A DNA stretch of 64,000 nt, from NCBI GenBank assembly GCA_009760855.2, contig WPIO01000062.1:1-64000 (forward strand), given 5' to 3'. Within the stretch, counting starts at the first letter, position 1; the number at the start of each line of letters is the position of its first letter. The translations under genes and the position numbers were made by a program. The stretch is from Cristatella mucedo. Lineage: Eukaryota; Bryozoa; Phylactolaemata; Cristatellidae. Below, piece after piece: positions 47,030 through 58,679 of this stretch. The notes below the pieces were generated by a model. That model saw only the letters and a list, made by a program, of their open reading frames with translations. It did not search any database and was not told the DNA's origin.

Positions 47030-48600
47030 GGCAAATAGGCTGGAAAAGAAGCATATCAGCTAGTAATAATATATAATAATAAGGTCTGCGAGTTAATGTA
47101 AATGTCGTAAGAGTTTGGCATTTCGTGACGGCAGTATGTAAGTAGCTCCAGGCGTTGTGTGTATAGGAACTTGACGTACGCTCTCCATAAGATTTGGAAT
47201 TGGTTTTTGGAGCAGCCAGGCAACGTGTAGTCAGAGGAAAGAGTAGCAACAAGGGAAGCCTAAGGGTAAGTATTTCAGTTAGATAAAGCAGAGCCAGAGA
47301 GTACTAAACGGATCTAAGAGTAAATGGCCGAACCTATGTCGATTCTCTCCTTGATGCCAGCCAGTCTAGGTCGAAGGGCACTGGTGTAGTGTGGTAGCTC
47401 TGAAGTTCCCGACAGACATGCCTGACTGCCGAGTTGTGCACCATCTGTAACAGCCTTACTCTTCAGGCTGTACAAAAGTAGAGACGAAGTTATATTAAGT
47501 ATATTGAAGTATATTGAAGCAGACTGAATATTCTAAATGCGTGGTCAAATTTTTCAAGAGATACTTTTTTTAAGACCATCCTACTCTTGGAATATTAGCT
47601 TGAAGTAGAAAGGCTTGCAGTAATTGTGGGGGTGATTTGGTCATCTAGCTGTAATTTTTTAACATAATACCTAGATTCTGAGCAGTGGCTACCTGGTGTA
47701 ATCCTGGCCTAGCAATTTGGAGGGTTGGTCATTCCAGCAATTGAATGGTACTAGTTTTGCGTTGAAGTACTGGTATGGTCTTACGTTCATTCAATTAGAG
47801 AATGAAATCTAATTCATTTGTATAGCTCCCCGAGAGAACTAAATCTGTATTCAGACACTTCACATATGCCTCAGGGCTCGTGCCCACGACCTCAGCCAGA
47901 CCTTGGTTGGTGCGAGCACCTTAAGCGCTGGATCAAGCCAGCTAGAGAAAGTAAGCTGCCACATATGGGCAAATGTCTTCGCACTGTTGAGTTCGTGATT
48001 TGGGTGTGTTTTAGTGCAAGGAGGGATCAAAGCACAGGTATAGTTGTGTGTCATCTGCATAGTAATGTTTGCCTAGATTGTCCATGGCAAGTACATGTGC
48101 AAGAGTAAAGAGGGGCTGTAGACACGATGATAAGAATGGGACCTTGAACGAAAGATCTCTGGACTACATCACACTTCAGAAGATCACCAGAGAGTGATGG
48201 CAGTTGTATCCAGCAGAACTAGCTGTTTAACCTCATTTAAGTCAACCTTCAGAAATGCATAGCCACGAACATGCAATAATGCAGACTCTGAGTGATTAGC
48301 TATAAATTCTAACAGTAATTGCCTAATGCTTTGTATGGTTAAGAGTCTACCTTGTCCACCCATGCTTATTAAAAACTGTCTCAGATAGGAATGTCAGAAG
48401 ACAAAGTGGGCACAAGCTATTGAAGTTCACTGGTTTAGTTGCTGATTCCTTAGTGCATGGCCTGACAAAAGCATCTTTGAAAGATGGAGGGACAAAACAA
48501 GAGGCTAAGAAAAAGAAGAAATTCGTTGTGTTTATACTTACTCCTTTGCTGCCAATGTATTTACTGAAGCAGAAACTGTATTTGAAGGGTATTCAGCAGT
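47030..48600 (-). mobile_element. Diverged L2/CR1-like LINE, split by a SINE
   Basis: Tail side AATAATATATAATAATAAGG at 47060. Then come 3' UTR and RT-coding remnants in the order seen in copy C: CGACAGACATGCCTGACTGC near 47410, ATCAAAGCACAGGTATAGTTG near 48027 and an AAGAATGGGACCTTGAA block near 48130. It is older than copies A-C by its divergence. A type-1 SINE interrupts it at 47811-47942. Confidence 0.65.
47811..47942 (-). repeat. tRNA-derived SINE type 1
   Basis: Reverse orientation: ATTTGTATAGCTCCCCGAGA tail, then GGGCTCGTGCCCACGACC and CAGCCAGACCTTGGTTGG, ending CTGGATCAAGCCAGCT. It lies inside the LINE at 47030-48600. Confidence 0.8.
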
Positions 48601-48835
48601 GACCACTTTCATGTTCTGTTGTCCCCTGATACTGTTTGTCATAACCTATGCTGTGTCTTGTACCATAAGTTTTTCTGTTTGCTTCTCGACTTTCTTGACA
48701 AGCTGCACAATTGCTCGGTCTAGCTTTGTTTAGAGTTTGGAGTTTGCTTAATCTTTGCATGTATTTACAAGATGGCTTTAGTTTAAGCTTGGTATGTTGA
48801 ACGTCAGCCATTGTGCCGTGGCATTTTTTTAGAGT

Positions 48836-48905
48836 AATAATAATAATAGCCTTTTGTATACCGCCCTAAGAGAGCTTAATCTTTATTTAGTAGCTTTACA
48901 GCTTC
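48836..48905 (-). repeat. LINE 3' tip
   Basis: AATAATAATAATAGCC, CCGCCCTAAGAGAGCTTAAT and TAGTAGCTTTACAG: the complement of the common LINE tail. Confidence 0.7.
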
Positions 48906-49089
48906 ACGAGAACCAATAACCATTAGTTCATGAAAAACATAGTATCCTGCTCAAGAAAGCACTGAAAAATAGACAATTATTACATCAAGACAAGTATGCA
49001 AGAGCAGACAGAGGCTGCTGGTTCCCAGGATCCTCGCTTATTAGCACTCTCTCAATTTTCTTATGGCATAATAAGTAGCTGAGTCAAAA

Positions 49090-49212
49090 GCCTCATTTGT
49101 ATAGTGACTGAGCATTAATAAATGTCTCCACCCCATGCAGTGGGCAGGAAAGGATCGCTTACTGCAGGGCTCGAATCCGCGACCTGCGTCTTGAAGAGCA
49201 CCCTACCTTCTG
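49090..49212 (-). repeat. Diverged SINE type 2
   Basis: GTATAGTGACTGAGC, GGATCGCTTACTGCAGG, CTCGAATCCGCGACCTGC and AGCACCCTACC follow the reversed type-2 SINE order with many changes. Confidence 0.6.
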
Positions 49213-49524
49213 TGTGAAGATCCAGGGGCCTACAGAAAAAGGAGTTTCGCTGAGGAGCAATGCAAAACATTTTGCTCTGGATCTTAGTCACTTTCTTACG
49301 TAACACCCACATAGTCTGTGTGGCTTTGTGGAGTTACAGACAGAGATATGTTACATTACATTAGTAATGGCACGCACAATTTCGTAATTCAAATCCACAT
49401 AAATAAATAAATTGCATGGACTGAGCAAAGGCAGTGTAGAACATGTAGGTGTACAGCTTCTATTTTAAATGTCGTCAAATCAGGAGATGACTTGATGTCA
49501 GTCGTTAGTGTGTTAATCATACTA

Positions 49525-50125
49525 ATAATAGTAATGCATTTGATAAAGCACCCTATGAGAACTCAATCTCTTTCTAGGCACTTTACATTTGCTGCAGAGG
49601 GAAACGCGATTGAATGGTGAGTAATATCATGCTTGATAAACAACATGAATAACATGGTTAGGGGTGACATGCACAGGGTCAGCATGCAAGCTGTGGTTAG
49701 TGGCAGCATGCACAGTGTCAGCACGCATAAGCACATCAAGGACGAATCACCGGGACCCACTAAATGCTGTCCTAAATAGGAGTTTGTTTAAGTTCTTTTT
49801 AAATGTGGTCAAGTTAAGGGATGTTGTGATGCAACTCGGAAGTTAGTTCCAGGCTTTGGGAGCATACGAGCTAAACGGTCTCCAAAGGATTTGAGGTTTA
49901 TACGAGGTATTGGTAAACTGTTTTCAGAGCTTAGGGAACATAGTAACTGAAGGCATGGTCTCTAAGGGATTTGCAGTTAGGGGCTGCAAGTAATCGGCTA
50001 GAGCCAGACTGCCAGGTGATGCAACTGGAAGCCTGAAGTGAAATGAATTCACAAGGTAGGCTGGAGCAAGGGAATGTGGTGATTCGAAGGTGAGTGTCAT
50101 GATCTTTAAGCCGATTTGCACCCGA
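49525..50125 (-). mobile_element. L2/CR1-like LINE 3' end
   Basis: Tail AATAATAGTAATGCATTTGA at 49525, then the shared 3' UTR (AGCACCCTATGAGAACTCAA, TTTCTAGGCACTTTACATTT) in order to about 49930, with a further matching piece to about 50125. No coding block survives. Confidence 0.75.
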
Positions 50126-50482
50126 GCACACATTTGTTGAAACCTCCTACCTCCCCTGCCAGTTTAGTCACAAGTGTGCATTCCCTGCTCCATCAGTCTA
50201 CTTGCAGGCATCTAATTAATTGCCAGGTAGCTGAATAGCCGACCAAAGAAAAAGCATCCGCCCCATAATTGAACCAATGCAACTTCATTGCTTTTGCTTG
50301 ACCTGCCTGGGGATTAGCAGCAGCATAAAATTTAGCATTCAGTGCTCTTAGAAGACAGTGATTCTGATGATGCCACCTGACCTTGCATGGAATTGATATT
50401 GCATCTACATAGCAACTGTACATGCAAAGGCCACGTTGTTTTTAGCCTGCCACTTCCGGATGTGTTATCTTCACGGTTGACA
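50126..50482 (+). other. PHF21A 5' flank; candidate 5' UTR exon start at 50446
   Basis: A good acceptor, CCACGTTGTTTTTAG, ends at 50445, 37 bases before the PHF21A ATG. This suggests that the first coding exon begins at 50446 and that the promoter and a non-coding exon lie further upstream. The CACTTCCGG just inside the exon looks like an ETS site but may be chance. Confidence 0.5.
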
Positions 50483-50780
50483 ATGTCGAGAAATGACTTA
50501 GCAAGAATTCAGCACCAACTGAAGGAGGCCATCCAGGCTCATCACGTGATGGTCTCAAAGCTGAAGGCTGACCCCAACAATGTGGAACTCAAAGCAGACG
50601 TGAAAAGAAAGCAAGCCGAAATAGCCAGCCTTTGTGACAAGCAGAAACAAAGCGTTCAACAAGTTCATCAAGAGTTTGTTGTCAAGAAGCCACCCAACCC
50701 TGCTTTAAATGATAGACCGTCTCCATCACAGCCACCCCTAGCACCAGGAGCTGGTGTGGCCTCAACCAAAACAGCTGACG
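50483..50780 (+). CDS. PHF21A: PHF21A coding exon 1 (N-terminal coiled coil)
   Basis: ATG 50483 was chosen because the residues after it align with the start of vertebrate BHC80. The frame is also open upstream but enters a likely acceptor at 50445. The exon ends in phase 1 at ACG before GTACGT. Confidence 0.88.
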
Positions 50781-53700
50781 GTACGTTTCTAGCAGTTTGA
50801 TCAACTTCATCCGTTGTCATCTCAATAAAAAAAATTCCCTGCTTGGAACCGAAAGCAATCAGACTATAATCTTGGTGCTATTTGTGGCAGACCTTGATTC
50901 AAGCCGACTTCTTTGGTGATTGGATTGTTAACTATAATCTTACTGTGGCCAGTGATGTGGGCATCATTGTGCTTCCATTGTGTGTGACCTTACTTAAGTG
51001 GTATTTTTATGTGAGAGCTGACTGGCGTGGCATCGCTCGTGGTCGTAATCGGTACATATTTTCATAATTAGTCCGGCTAAAAAAAATGGTACATCTGGGA
51101 CTTGGATTGGCATCCTAGAAGATGATCGGCTGATCATCGAGCTGCTAGAGTATTCCAATCCCTCACGGTGTGGCAAATGGTAGCAGACTGGATAATTAAA
51201 TTGAAAACCACCGATCGCGACTGCTTTGCTATGTCTCGAGTGGAGCTGTAGTTTTTAAATGGACAAGAGTATTCTAGGCGATGCATAGGTAAGTTATGTG
51301 GTGCCCTGCCTTCTTTCGGTGCACTTAGCCGACAACTCGGCATCAGATAGCTATAATTGTTAACAAAGAGCTCTTAGACCGGCTGGGTGCTATGGCTGTG
51401 GCTGTATGTCTTGTCAAGTGGCCTTCTATTGTATGCAGAGTTGCAGCAATGCTTCAAGATGGTGTGCTATTAACTAATGGTTGTGATTCCTGCTCAGTGT
51501 TGGCCTTCCGATTCAGCATTACGTGAGCCTTTCTGCCTGCATCGCTGTGCATATGTTCTAGGGCATTGTGTATTTGCCAATATTCCAGATTGAAATGTTG
51601 GCCAAGCAGTAATGCAGTGAGGCTGTTCTGCTTAACACTACTGCGCCCATTGTTCCCTACCAGATACTTAAACAAATGAAGAAGTCTGTCGTGAAGCTCA
51701 CCTTCACACAAGTTTGTGCTGCCATATGACCGTACTGCCTACTTCCGATCCTGTATTCTTGGGGTGTCTCCTTTGAAAAATAAAGTAAAACTCTGCAGGT
51801 CCGTTATAAAATTCAGAGCCTGACTAGAGCATTAGTCAGTTGTCTTATCAATTATCACAGCATGTGCAGTGGTCACTCGGCGAATCTTTCTGCGACCCAT
51901 AAATAATGCCTGTGAGCTAGCTTATCAATTTAGATACATATCAGAAGTAGCCTACCTCCAAGCTGTAGTTTGCCTGAGTTGACTGAATCGATTGAGATTA
52001 AGCTAATGCTCACCCGACGTAAATGGTTTGGGGTCAGGTCACTAGATTGTTCTGACCTTGGCCAATCTTGCCGACCTCATGACTACTGTTCTGATGGTTC
52101 TTAAGTTGTTTTTTATGTCCATTGGGTAGGTTCAGAGTTTGTACATGCACCACTGCACATCCAGATATTTTACTATTTGTCTGGGATCCTGTGAGTTATG
52201 CGTATAAGTAGGTAAATCCTCGAGCTTAGAGTTTTTCTGTCTGCAAATCAATTCGTGATGAATTTGTGGTCTGAAGATATGATTTTACCCAAAGGCAAGA
52301 TGTCAACTCCTTAGAACTTGTGTGTGCAAGCAGGTGTGAACTAGCCGTGAACAGGACTTGAAGAACTAGCTGATAGTGACTGGCCTCTGTGGAAATCAGT
52401 GCCGGAGGTTTAATGCTGTGTGGGACATCAGTAATAGCTTAATCTTTATCCCAGGGGTTTACTGCTGTGGTGGGGAGTCAGTAGTAAGTGTTTGCTTATA
52501 TGCTGTCTGACAGTCCCTCTTCCGGTTCTTCGTCCTAACTAATATATTGTACACCAGCCCGGTATGCTTCGTTTATCTGGGAAGGATTCGTAGCAGCTCC
52601 TTATGTGAAATCACAATCAGTATTTTTTCTTTGTCCCTCTCGTTTCTCCTTTCCTCTGTGTGTTTGTATCTTTTCGCATTTAAATAATAATAATACAACT
52701 GATAAAGCATCCTCAGAGAACTCTCTTTCTAGGCACTTTAAATTTGCTGTAAAGGAAGTACGATCGAATGGTTAGTGGTAAGATGCTCAATGACAACAAG
52801 CAAAATTTTGACTTTTTGATACAGAAGAAACTGTATTTAAACCGGTCACCTCAACAGAGTCATTTGAACAGTTAAGATAACTGTTATCTGGATTTTAGCA
52901 TGTCATCACTACAAACCTAGCTTCTGGCTTCATGCGTATTTTTTTGCTTTTGCATTGATGTCTCAACATTATATCATATATGCCATTACGCCTTAGTTAT
53001 TTATTTACCTTGCAACGTTTTGTAAAGCACCTGGAGAAAGATTTAGTTCTCTTATGGCTGCTTTGCAGCCGACCTATTAGTACTCGTTTTAACATAACAG
53101 ATCTGGTTAGCATCACTGGACTATGAGCTTTAAAGTGTCCAGAGATTTTTATCAGTGGACTTTCAACTTAAATATAAATAATTAGATTAAATATGATGCA
53201 TTTGATACATTATCTAAATTATAGGAAATATTTTTGTAAGGATTCACTTGCACTAGGATTAGAATTGTTCAAAGAATGCTCGACTTATGGCTTCATCCCT
53301 TCTTTGAAATCAGGAAGGAGTCGTTAGCCGAGGTAACTCACCATTGCATCTCGGTGAGCTGCACCTCTTTGAGCACTAATTGGGTGGAGGAAAGGTTTTC
53401 TCCCCCTCATTGTGCATTTTGGCCCAATCCACTCGAACATTGTCACTGCATGTTACACCATGAAGCGACAGCTCCCAATTGTTCGTTCAGCTAAGGTCGA
53501 CACTACCCCTTTGTCAATTCGTTATTTTATCAGGCTGGCAGCATCAATGGGAGACGTCAGTGGTGCTAGTGTAGAGAGAACTCAACTATTCTACTGAAAT
53601 AATTGGGCAAGGTTGGCAGGGAAGCAAGCGTTTTTCTAGAAGGTTCTCACCTGCTGTTCGTGCTGAATGAAGTTAATGAGATAAATGTTAGCCGATTTAA

Positions 53701-54081
53701 CAATCTCAATTTAATCGCAACAGCATAGCCGTAGGGGCTATCATTCCCACTTTCATAGGGCAATAAAGAATTGCCTTCGGCCGGATCCGAACCTATGACT
53801 TAAGTCGTGAAGTTAGAGCACCTGACCCAGAGCTTGATATAAATATACAAAGGCTTTTGGAGCCACAGATCAACTTTTCGTAGTGTTGATGCCTCTGTGC
53901 AATGGTGAAGTGGGTAATGGGTCTATGAATACAATCGGCCAAGTCCGAGCAAGAAGTGTGCAGCTCATTTGTAGTGATTATGAGCTGCTCATTAATTATT
54001 ATTCTTAATGGTTTGTGGGTTCTACATGCTTCCAAAGGGATGGTTTGAATGATTTTGGTTCTGCATTAGCCTTTAGCTATC

Positions 54082-54175
<94 letters not shown>

Positions 54176-57100
54176 GGTTTCTCTATGAAAATGCCCAGCT
54201 GAATTATTTAACCAGCTTAATCACGGGTCCTCTCAGGACAATAAATTAGCTGTTGTATTCTTTCTCTTCAAAAAAAAACAGGGCTGCTTTCGAGAGAAGC
54301 TTTTGTTATTAGTGCCATAGGCTGTAACTCTCACAACTCTTGCACTACCACGTGTTCTCTTCTGTCGCCAGATCTGGCACATATTTTTTAACCATTGTAC
54401 GGTTTCTTTGAAAAACTGTTGCAGAATCATGTAATGTAATGAAATAAAATATATCCGTGTCTAACTCCACAAAGCCACTAAGACTAAATAGGTGTTGTGC
54501 TGAAGAGTCTTGTAAGCAAACTCAACGCTTAAGTGGCTTTGGGCGGTTGTCCGTAGGCGTGTTGCTCACTTTCACTCATTTTTTATTTTATTATTTTAAT
54601 ATTATTGTTTATAATTTAATTGACATGTCTTGATCTGCTGGTAACTGGAAATGCAATTTCCTTGTTGTACACAGAACACTTTAGGCTTCGGCACCTAATC
54701 TGTAGCTGTCATTTTTGAGAGGTGAACAGTGAATGCAGAAAAGCAAATTTAGTGGTGTTCTGAATAGATAAGCCATGTTCAGATCATTGATAGGTGCTTC
54801 CAGACAGCAAACGTTATTCGTGCCCTGTTGTGTTTTACCTATCTGTTCTCTTGCACTAATTGGAGCCCTTACTTACGTGTCTGTTTAATTGGCTGACTTT
54901 CAGCCGGGTTCGTATATGAAAATTATCTCCTAGGTAAGATTTGTTTACTATGATTGAGCCAACTAAGCTCTGGAGCTGCAGCCGGACATGTTCTAGGCAA
55001 GCGATACCGACAGTACTAGGAAATCAAACCTCTCCTGTGCTCTTCGATAAATCTTAATGTAATAGCCATTGTGTATTAATTTTTTTGTATTTAGTTGTGA
55101 TTTTGTATATAAGAATTAGCATTGGTTTGATGAGTTTGTTGGCTGAGGCAAACTCATAACCTGTATACGTTTAGTCGAAGTTGTCCGCGTATCTTGTAAT
55201 CAGGATCTGCCGAGAGAGGGAATGATCAGTCTTGAGGTCTGGGTCAGCTCAGGTGCCAAATGCTGTATGTAGTAATGTTGTTACAATAACCAGGTTGTCC
55301 AGTTTTCATATTTGGCATCGTGGTAAAGACAATAGCTCTGAAGGAGTGGGAAGAGCTATCGTCTTACTTGGGCATCGTTGTCGTCAGTGGGAGCCATCTA
55401 CCTGCTATGTTGTGTGTTCGTGCTTGACCTGTTAATCGAGTGTATGTATACCAGAGGTGATGGAACTCGATTATGGTTGGGATTGAGATCTGTATGGAAT
55501 AATCTCTTTATTGCAGTTATGTAACATCCCTATCGTGTTGTTTCACTTTTAGGTCGCTTCATTCTTTGGCTCTAGCCTATCTCTCAGATCTACTCCCCCA
55601 CCAGGCCAAGCATCGTACCACCTGCTTTTCGGTATCCAACAGTTTACCAATACCTCGTACAAACATCAAAGCCTTTAGAGACCGTGCATTTAGTTAGTAT
55701 GCTCCCAAAGCCCGGAACTCACTCCCTACTTGTGTCACAACATTCCCTGACTTGACCACATTTAAAAAGAGCTTAAAACACCTATTTAAGACAGCCTTTA
55801 GTGGGTTCCTGTGATTCGTCATTCATGTGCTCATGCATGCTGGCACTGTGCATGCTACCACTAACCATGTTATTCATGTTGTTTATCAAGCATGATATTA
55901 CTCACCATTCAATCGCGTGTCCCTCTGCAGCAAATGTTAAGTGCCTAGAAAGAGTTAAAGTTTTCTGAGGGTGCCTTATCAAGTGCATTATTATTATTAT
56001 AGGCAACGGCATTGCATTGCAAGCTGGGGGAAAGAAGTCAGGCACTGCAGTGCTCAAGGTCCCTCAGTTTCACACCAGCGTTTCGTCACCATCGACTGCC
56101 ATTGCTGCACCAGGTCGCCCGGTTCTCCTCGTTAACCAAGGCAAAGATGTGGCTATGTTGACCATGCCCTTAGCAGCTCCTGCTGCCTCGGCACCGGCCG
56201 TGACCTCAACCTCAACTATGTTACCTCCAGCCACCACTAGTGCTGCCGGTAGTAGCGTTGGTGGTGCCGGTATGGTTGCACCGTTGCCAACCGCCTCCGG
56301 CAGCGTGCTGCTCGACAGTTCCAGCATAATCAGTGCTTACTCACGCCTATCGGACGCTCACTTCTTGGCAATAGCTCAGAACACACTGAAGCGAGCCACC
56401 AGCCCAACTGCACGCCGGAAGCTCGAGTTCCTGGCCGCCGTCGACCTCATTCCCACCGAAGCAGCGCTGGAGCTGCAAAGAAAGCGCACTGAGCGCAAGC
56501 GCAGGACGACGGCCAACCCACAGTTCAGCTACCAAGACTCGCAGGCCTTCGAAGCAAAGAAGCACGTGTATCTTTCCAATGCCAGCGGCGTGAAGCGGCC
56601 TCGTGGCCGGCCACCGTCTCGGCCTCCGCTCGTGGAGAGTCGTCAAGGGCCGGTAGCGGTGCAGTCGACAGGTGTTGTAGCCGACGATGCACACGATGAC
56701 TTCTGTGCCGTGTGCCGACGCAGTGGTGAGCTGCTGCTGTGCGACACGTGCAACCTCGTATACCACCTGGAGTGCCTGAGTCCACCGCTGAGCGCCGTTC
56801 CAGACGGGAACTGGAGCTGCCCCAAGTGCATTGCCTTGCGAAAGCCAGTCGTCGGCGGGTTGGTGGGCGGTAGCAGCAGTGGGGGGGCTGCCTCGAGAGC
56901 CCCGGGATCTGCAGGCGGCAAATCGTCGGTCGCCAACACAGTCGTGGCCACTGTGCAAGCATTCATTGAGCAGAAGGCTGCACGCGAAGAAGAGAAGCTT
57001 ATCTTGCTGAAGCACAACGCCGAGCTGACGTCGGAGAAGCAGCGACTGGAATGCAGGGCCGACCATTTGTCAGACACCATCGCACAGCAGGTGCAGCGCA

Positions 57101-57183
57101 AATCTCAGCTGAGAACTTCTCAGGCCGACTCGCAACGTGCCGTTCAGCAGATTACTGATTTCGTGCGAATTCTTCAGAATTGA
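50483..57183 (+). CDS. PHF21A: PHF21A/BHC80 orthologue (492 aa, two coding exons)
   Basis: Coding exon 1 is 50483-50780 (donor GTACGT) and exon 2 is 56003-57183. The phase-1 junction completes Gly100. Order of parts: N-terminal coiled coil (about 3-70; QLKEAIQAHHVMVSKLKAD matches the vertebrate BHC80 start), Ala/Ser/Thr/Pro-rich middle with KVPQF, a hydrophobic block (KLEFLAAVDLIP, about 239-250), the conserved basic motif RKRTERKRRTTANP (259-272), an AT-hook KRPRGRPPS (about 297-305), a PHD finger with Cys4-His-Cys3 ligands (C334-C375) and a C-terminal coiled coil (about 413-492, FIEQKAAREEEKLILL). BHC80 is a subunit of the LSD1-CoREST histone demethylase complex, and its PHD binds H3 unmethylated at K4. 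The residue equal to vertebrate M502 is Leu here. It is shorter than the roughly 680-residue human protein, mainly in the middle region. An in-frame alternative acceptor lies 21 bases downstream (exon from 56024). Confidence 0.92.
52685..52808 (-). repeat. LINE 3' end fragment
   Basis: AATAATAATACAACTGATAA, AGCATCCTCAGAGAACTCTC, TTTCTAGGCACTTTAAATTT and GATCGAATGGTTAGTGGTAA match the minus-strand 3' UTR order of copy C. Confidence 0.8.
53720..53830 (-). repeat. Diverged SINE type 2
   Basis: CCGTAGGGGCTATCATTCCC, AATAAAGAATTGCC, GGATCCGAACCTATGAC and a TTAGAGCACCTGACC end follow the reversed type-2 SINE order. Confidence 0.6.
54083..54171 (+). repeat. Compound (TA)n(GA)n microsatellite
   Basis: About 18 TA repeats (54083-54118) run directly into about 26 GA repeats (54119-54171). 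Confidence 0.97.
55545..56000 (+). mobile_element. L2/CR1-like LINE 3' end abutting the PHF21A exon 2 splice site
   Basis: The plus strand encodes the last part of the LINE ORF with one or more breaks: blocks AYLSDLLPHQAKHRTTC and FRDRAFS, then NSLPTCVTTFPDLTTFKKSLK. The shared 3' UTR (GAGGGTGCCTTATCAAGTGC) and ATTATTATTATTAT follow, and the tail ends one base before the AG at 56001-56002. The LINE is in the same direction as PHF21A and supplies all of the sequence just upstream of the acceptor. Confidence 0.85.
56003..57183 (+). CDS. PHF21A: PHF21A coding exon 2 (basic motif, AT-hook, PHD, C-terminal coiled coil)
   Basis: A single 1181 nt exon running to TGA 57181-57183. It carries in one piece what vertebrates split among many exons, as far as I recall the vertebrate gene. 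Large open frames on the other strand (for example 57066-56347) are shadows of this GC-rich exon. Confidence 0.92.
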
Positions 57184-57438
57184 AGCAGCTTGTGCAGGGT
57201 ACCGTAGTGCCGACAGGCACTTTACGATGGGATTCAATGGAGTGGCACTCGTCTGAATATAGGCAGAGCCAGAGCTGCGATCCAATGTGCAATACCAAAA
57301 CCTGGATGTTCATCATTTTGACCAAGAATGCATCTGTCCTTGGGTCTCAATATGTGCTTTTAGAGCAGTTGGAAGCTTGCAGGCATTGCTTTATCGAGGC
57401 TTTCGAAGCGAAAGGCCACTTGGTATTCTAACGGGATT

Positions 57439-57444
57439 ATTAAA
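57439..57444 (+). terminator. PHF21A: Candidate PHF21A poly(A) signal ATTAAA
   Basis: ATTAAA about 256 bases after the stop codon, the first such hexamer in the 3' flank. No AATAAA was seen before it. Confidence 0.45.
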
Positions 57445-57942
57445 TTTTTAATATTCACTGCTGCTACTATTGCGTGTAGCATGTTCACACCTTCGCTGAT
57501 ATACCACTGACCTGGATTTCTGGGAGTTATTATTGTAGCCTAGCTACCCTTGGCCAGGTGCTAGCACTTCCTGGACTCAAATGTGGTGAAATCCACTAAT
57601 GTCTTTAGGATTTCATAATCGGCTAGCGTTGGCGATCGGTTATATGAGAGCCACCATCTATTAAGAGACTTTGGGAAGTAAAATTTCGGAATAACATCAC
57701 AGTTAAAGGAATCGAGCAGAGTTGTCACTTCATGAGCATGGAAAAATTCAAGGATTAATCTGCTTCTCGACGAACTCAACTAAGCATGCCTTTAATATGA
57801 GTAGTATGGTAGGCGACACGATAGCCCCTTCCAGAGATACTTGAATGCTGAGAAACTTATAAAGACACATGTGGTTCATCTCAATTGAGCTTTTTTATTT
57901 CACAGTTCGGATATCTAAGGGTTGGATAAGTAAATAATGTCA
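57445..57942. other. Interval with no recognised feature
   Basis: PHF21A downstream flank. Nothing recognisable on either strand. Confidence 0.5.
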
Positions 57943-58088
57943 AGCTTGTTTGGTCCGGTGGTTAAGGTGCTCGCCCATACCAAGGTCTGGCTGAGGTCGT
58001 GGGCTCGAGCCCGGTGGCGTATGTTAAGCGCCTCAATAGAGATACATAGATATATAAGTTCTCTTGGGGCGCTTTACAAATTAATTAT
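57943..58088 (+). repeat. tRNA-derived SINE type 1
   Basis: Head AAGCTTGTTTGGTCCGGTGG, A-box TGGTTAAGGTG, B-box-like GGGCTCGAGCCC, tail AAGTTCTCTTGGGGCGCTTT and ACAAATTAATTAT. A small duplication (ATACATAGATATATA) lies in the tail. Confidence 0.9.
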
Positions 58089-58679
58089 ACATAAATAACT
58101 TCGTGTTTGTATCGCCTTACTACGATCAACCTCTTGCTCAAACCCTGAGCCAGTGGGGCAGCATTTTACCCATGGCTTAAGACCCAGATGTTCACATGTT
58201 GGAGCAGGCAATGAACGATTTCCCGAGAGCGATTAGAATGTTGTTGCAGACTGAAGCTTCGAGCGATCAGGTCTGACTGCAGCGTCAACCAATTGGAATC
58301 TGTCAATACTCCGGTGGGTATCTCAAGCCAATTATAATCTGGCTACTATTTGTGCACGTATGATAGCCCATGTCGGTGCCTAGATCGCTGCCCTCCCATT
58401 CTTCAGTACTCAATAGCAATTCGTCATTTTAAAGTTAGCTACATTTTTTGACAATTTACTAGTGAATGGTAGGGTGCTACCAGCAGTGAACATTCGAGAA
58501 CCTTAAGACTAACCCTTACTGTGTATACCTATGTTGGTTCGGACAGCTTATAAACCTTTTTCGTTGGAAAACGCCGGCGTACTTGTGGGTCTCGTAATAA
58601 CCTTGTCTTAAGGCCATCGTTACAGTAAAATGATCGTACTCTGCGTAACAGGGCTATTGCCAGGAATTTTTTGGTGAGG

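Larger units (their letters stand above)
50781..56002 (+). other. PHF21A intron (~5.2 kb)
   Basis: GT at 50781, AG at 56001-56002. It contains LINE 3' pieces (52685-52808 minus; a tip near 53020-53075 plus; 55545-56000 plus), a diverged type-2 SINE (53720-53830), the TA/GA microsatellite (54083-54171) and a repeat-family tail (54428-54490). Near 50990-51350 the minus strand has a stretch reading TVRDWNTL, like the end of a non-LTR ORF; this is weak. No further PHF21A exon was recognised. Confidence 0.75.

Noticed and set aside
56347..57066. 239-residue minus-strand open frame opposite PHF21A
   Set aside because: It is a shadow of the GC-rich PHF21A exon 2, with no features of its own.
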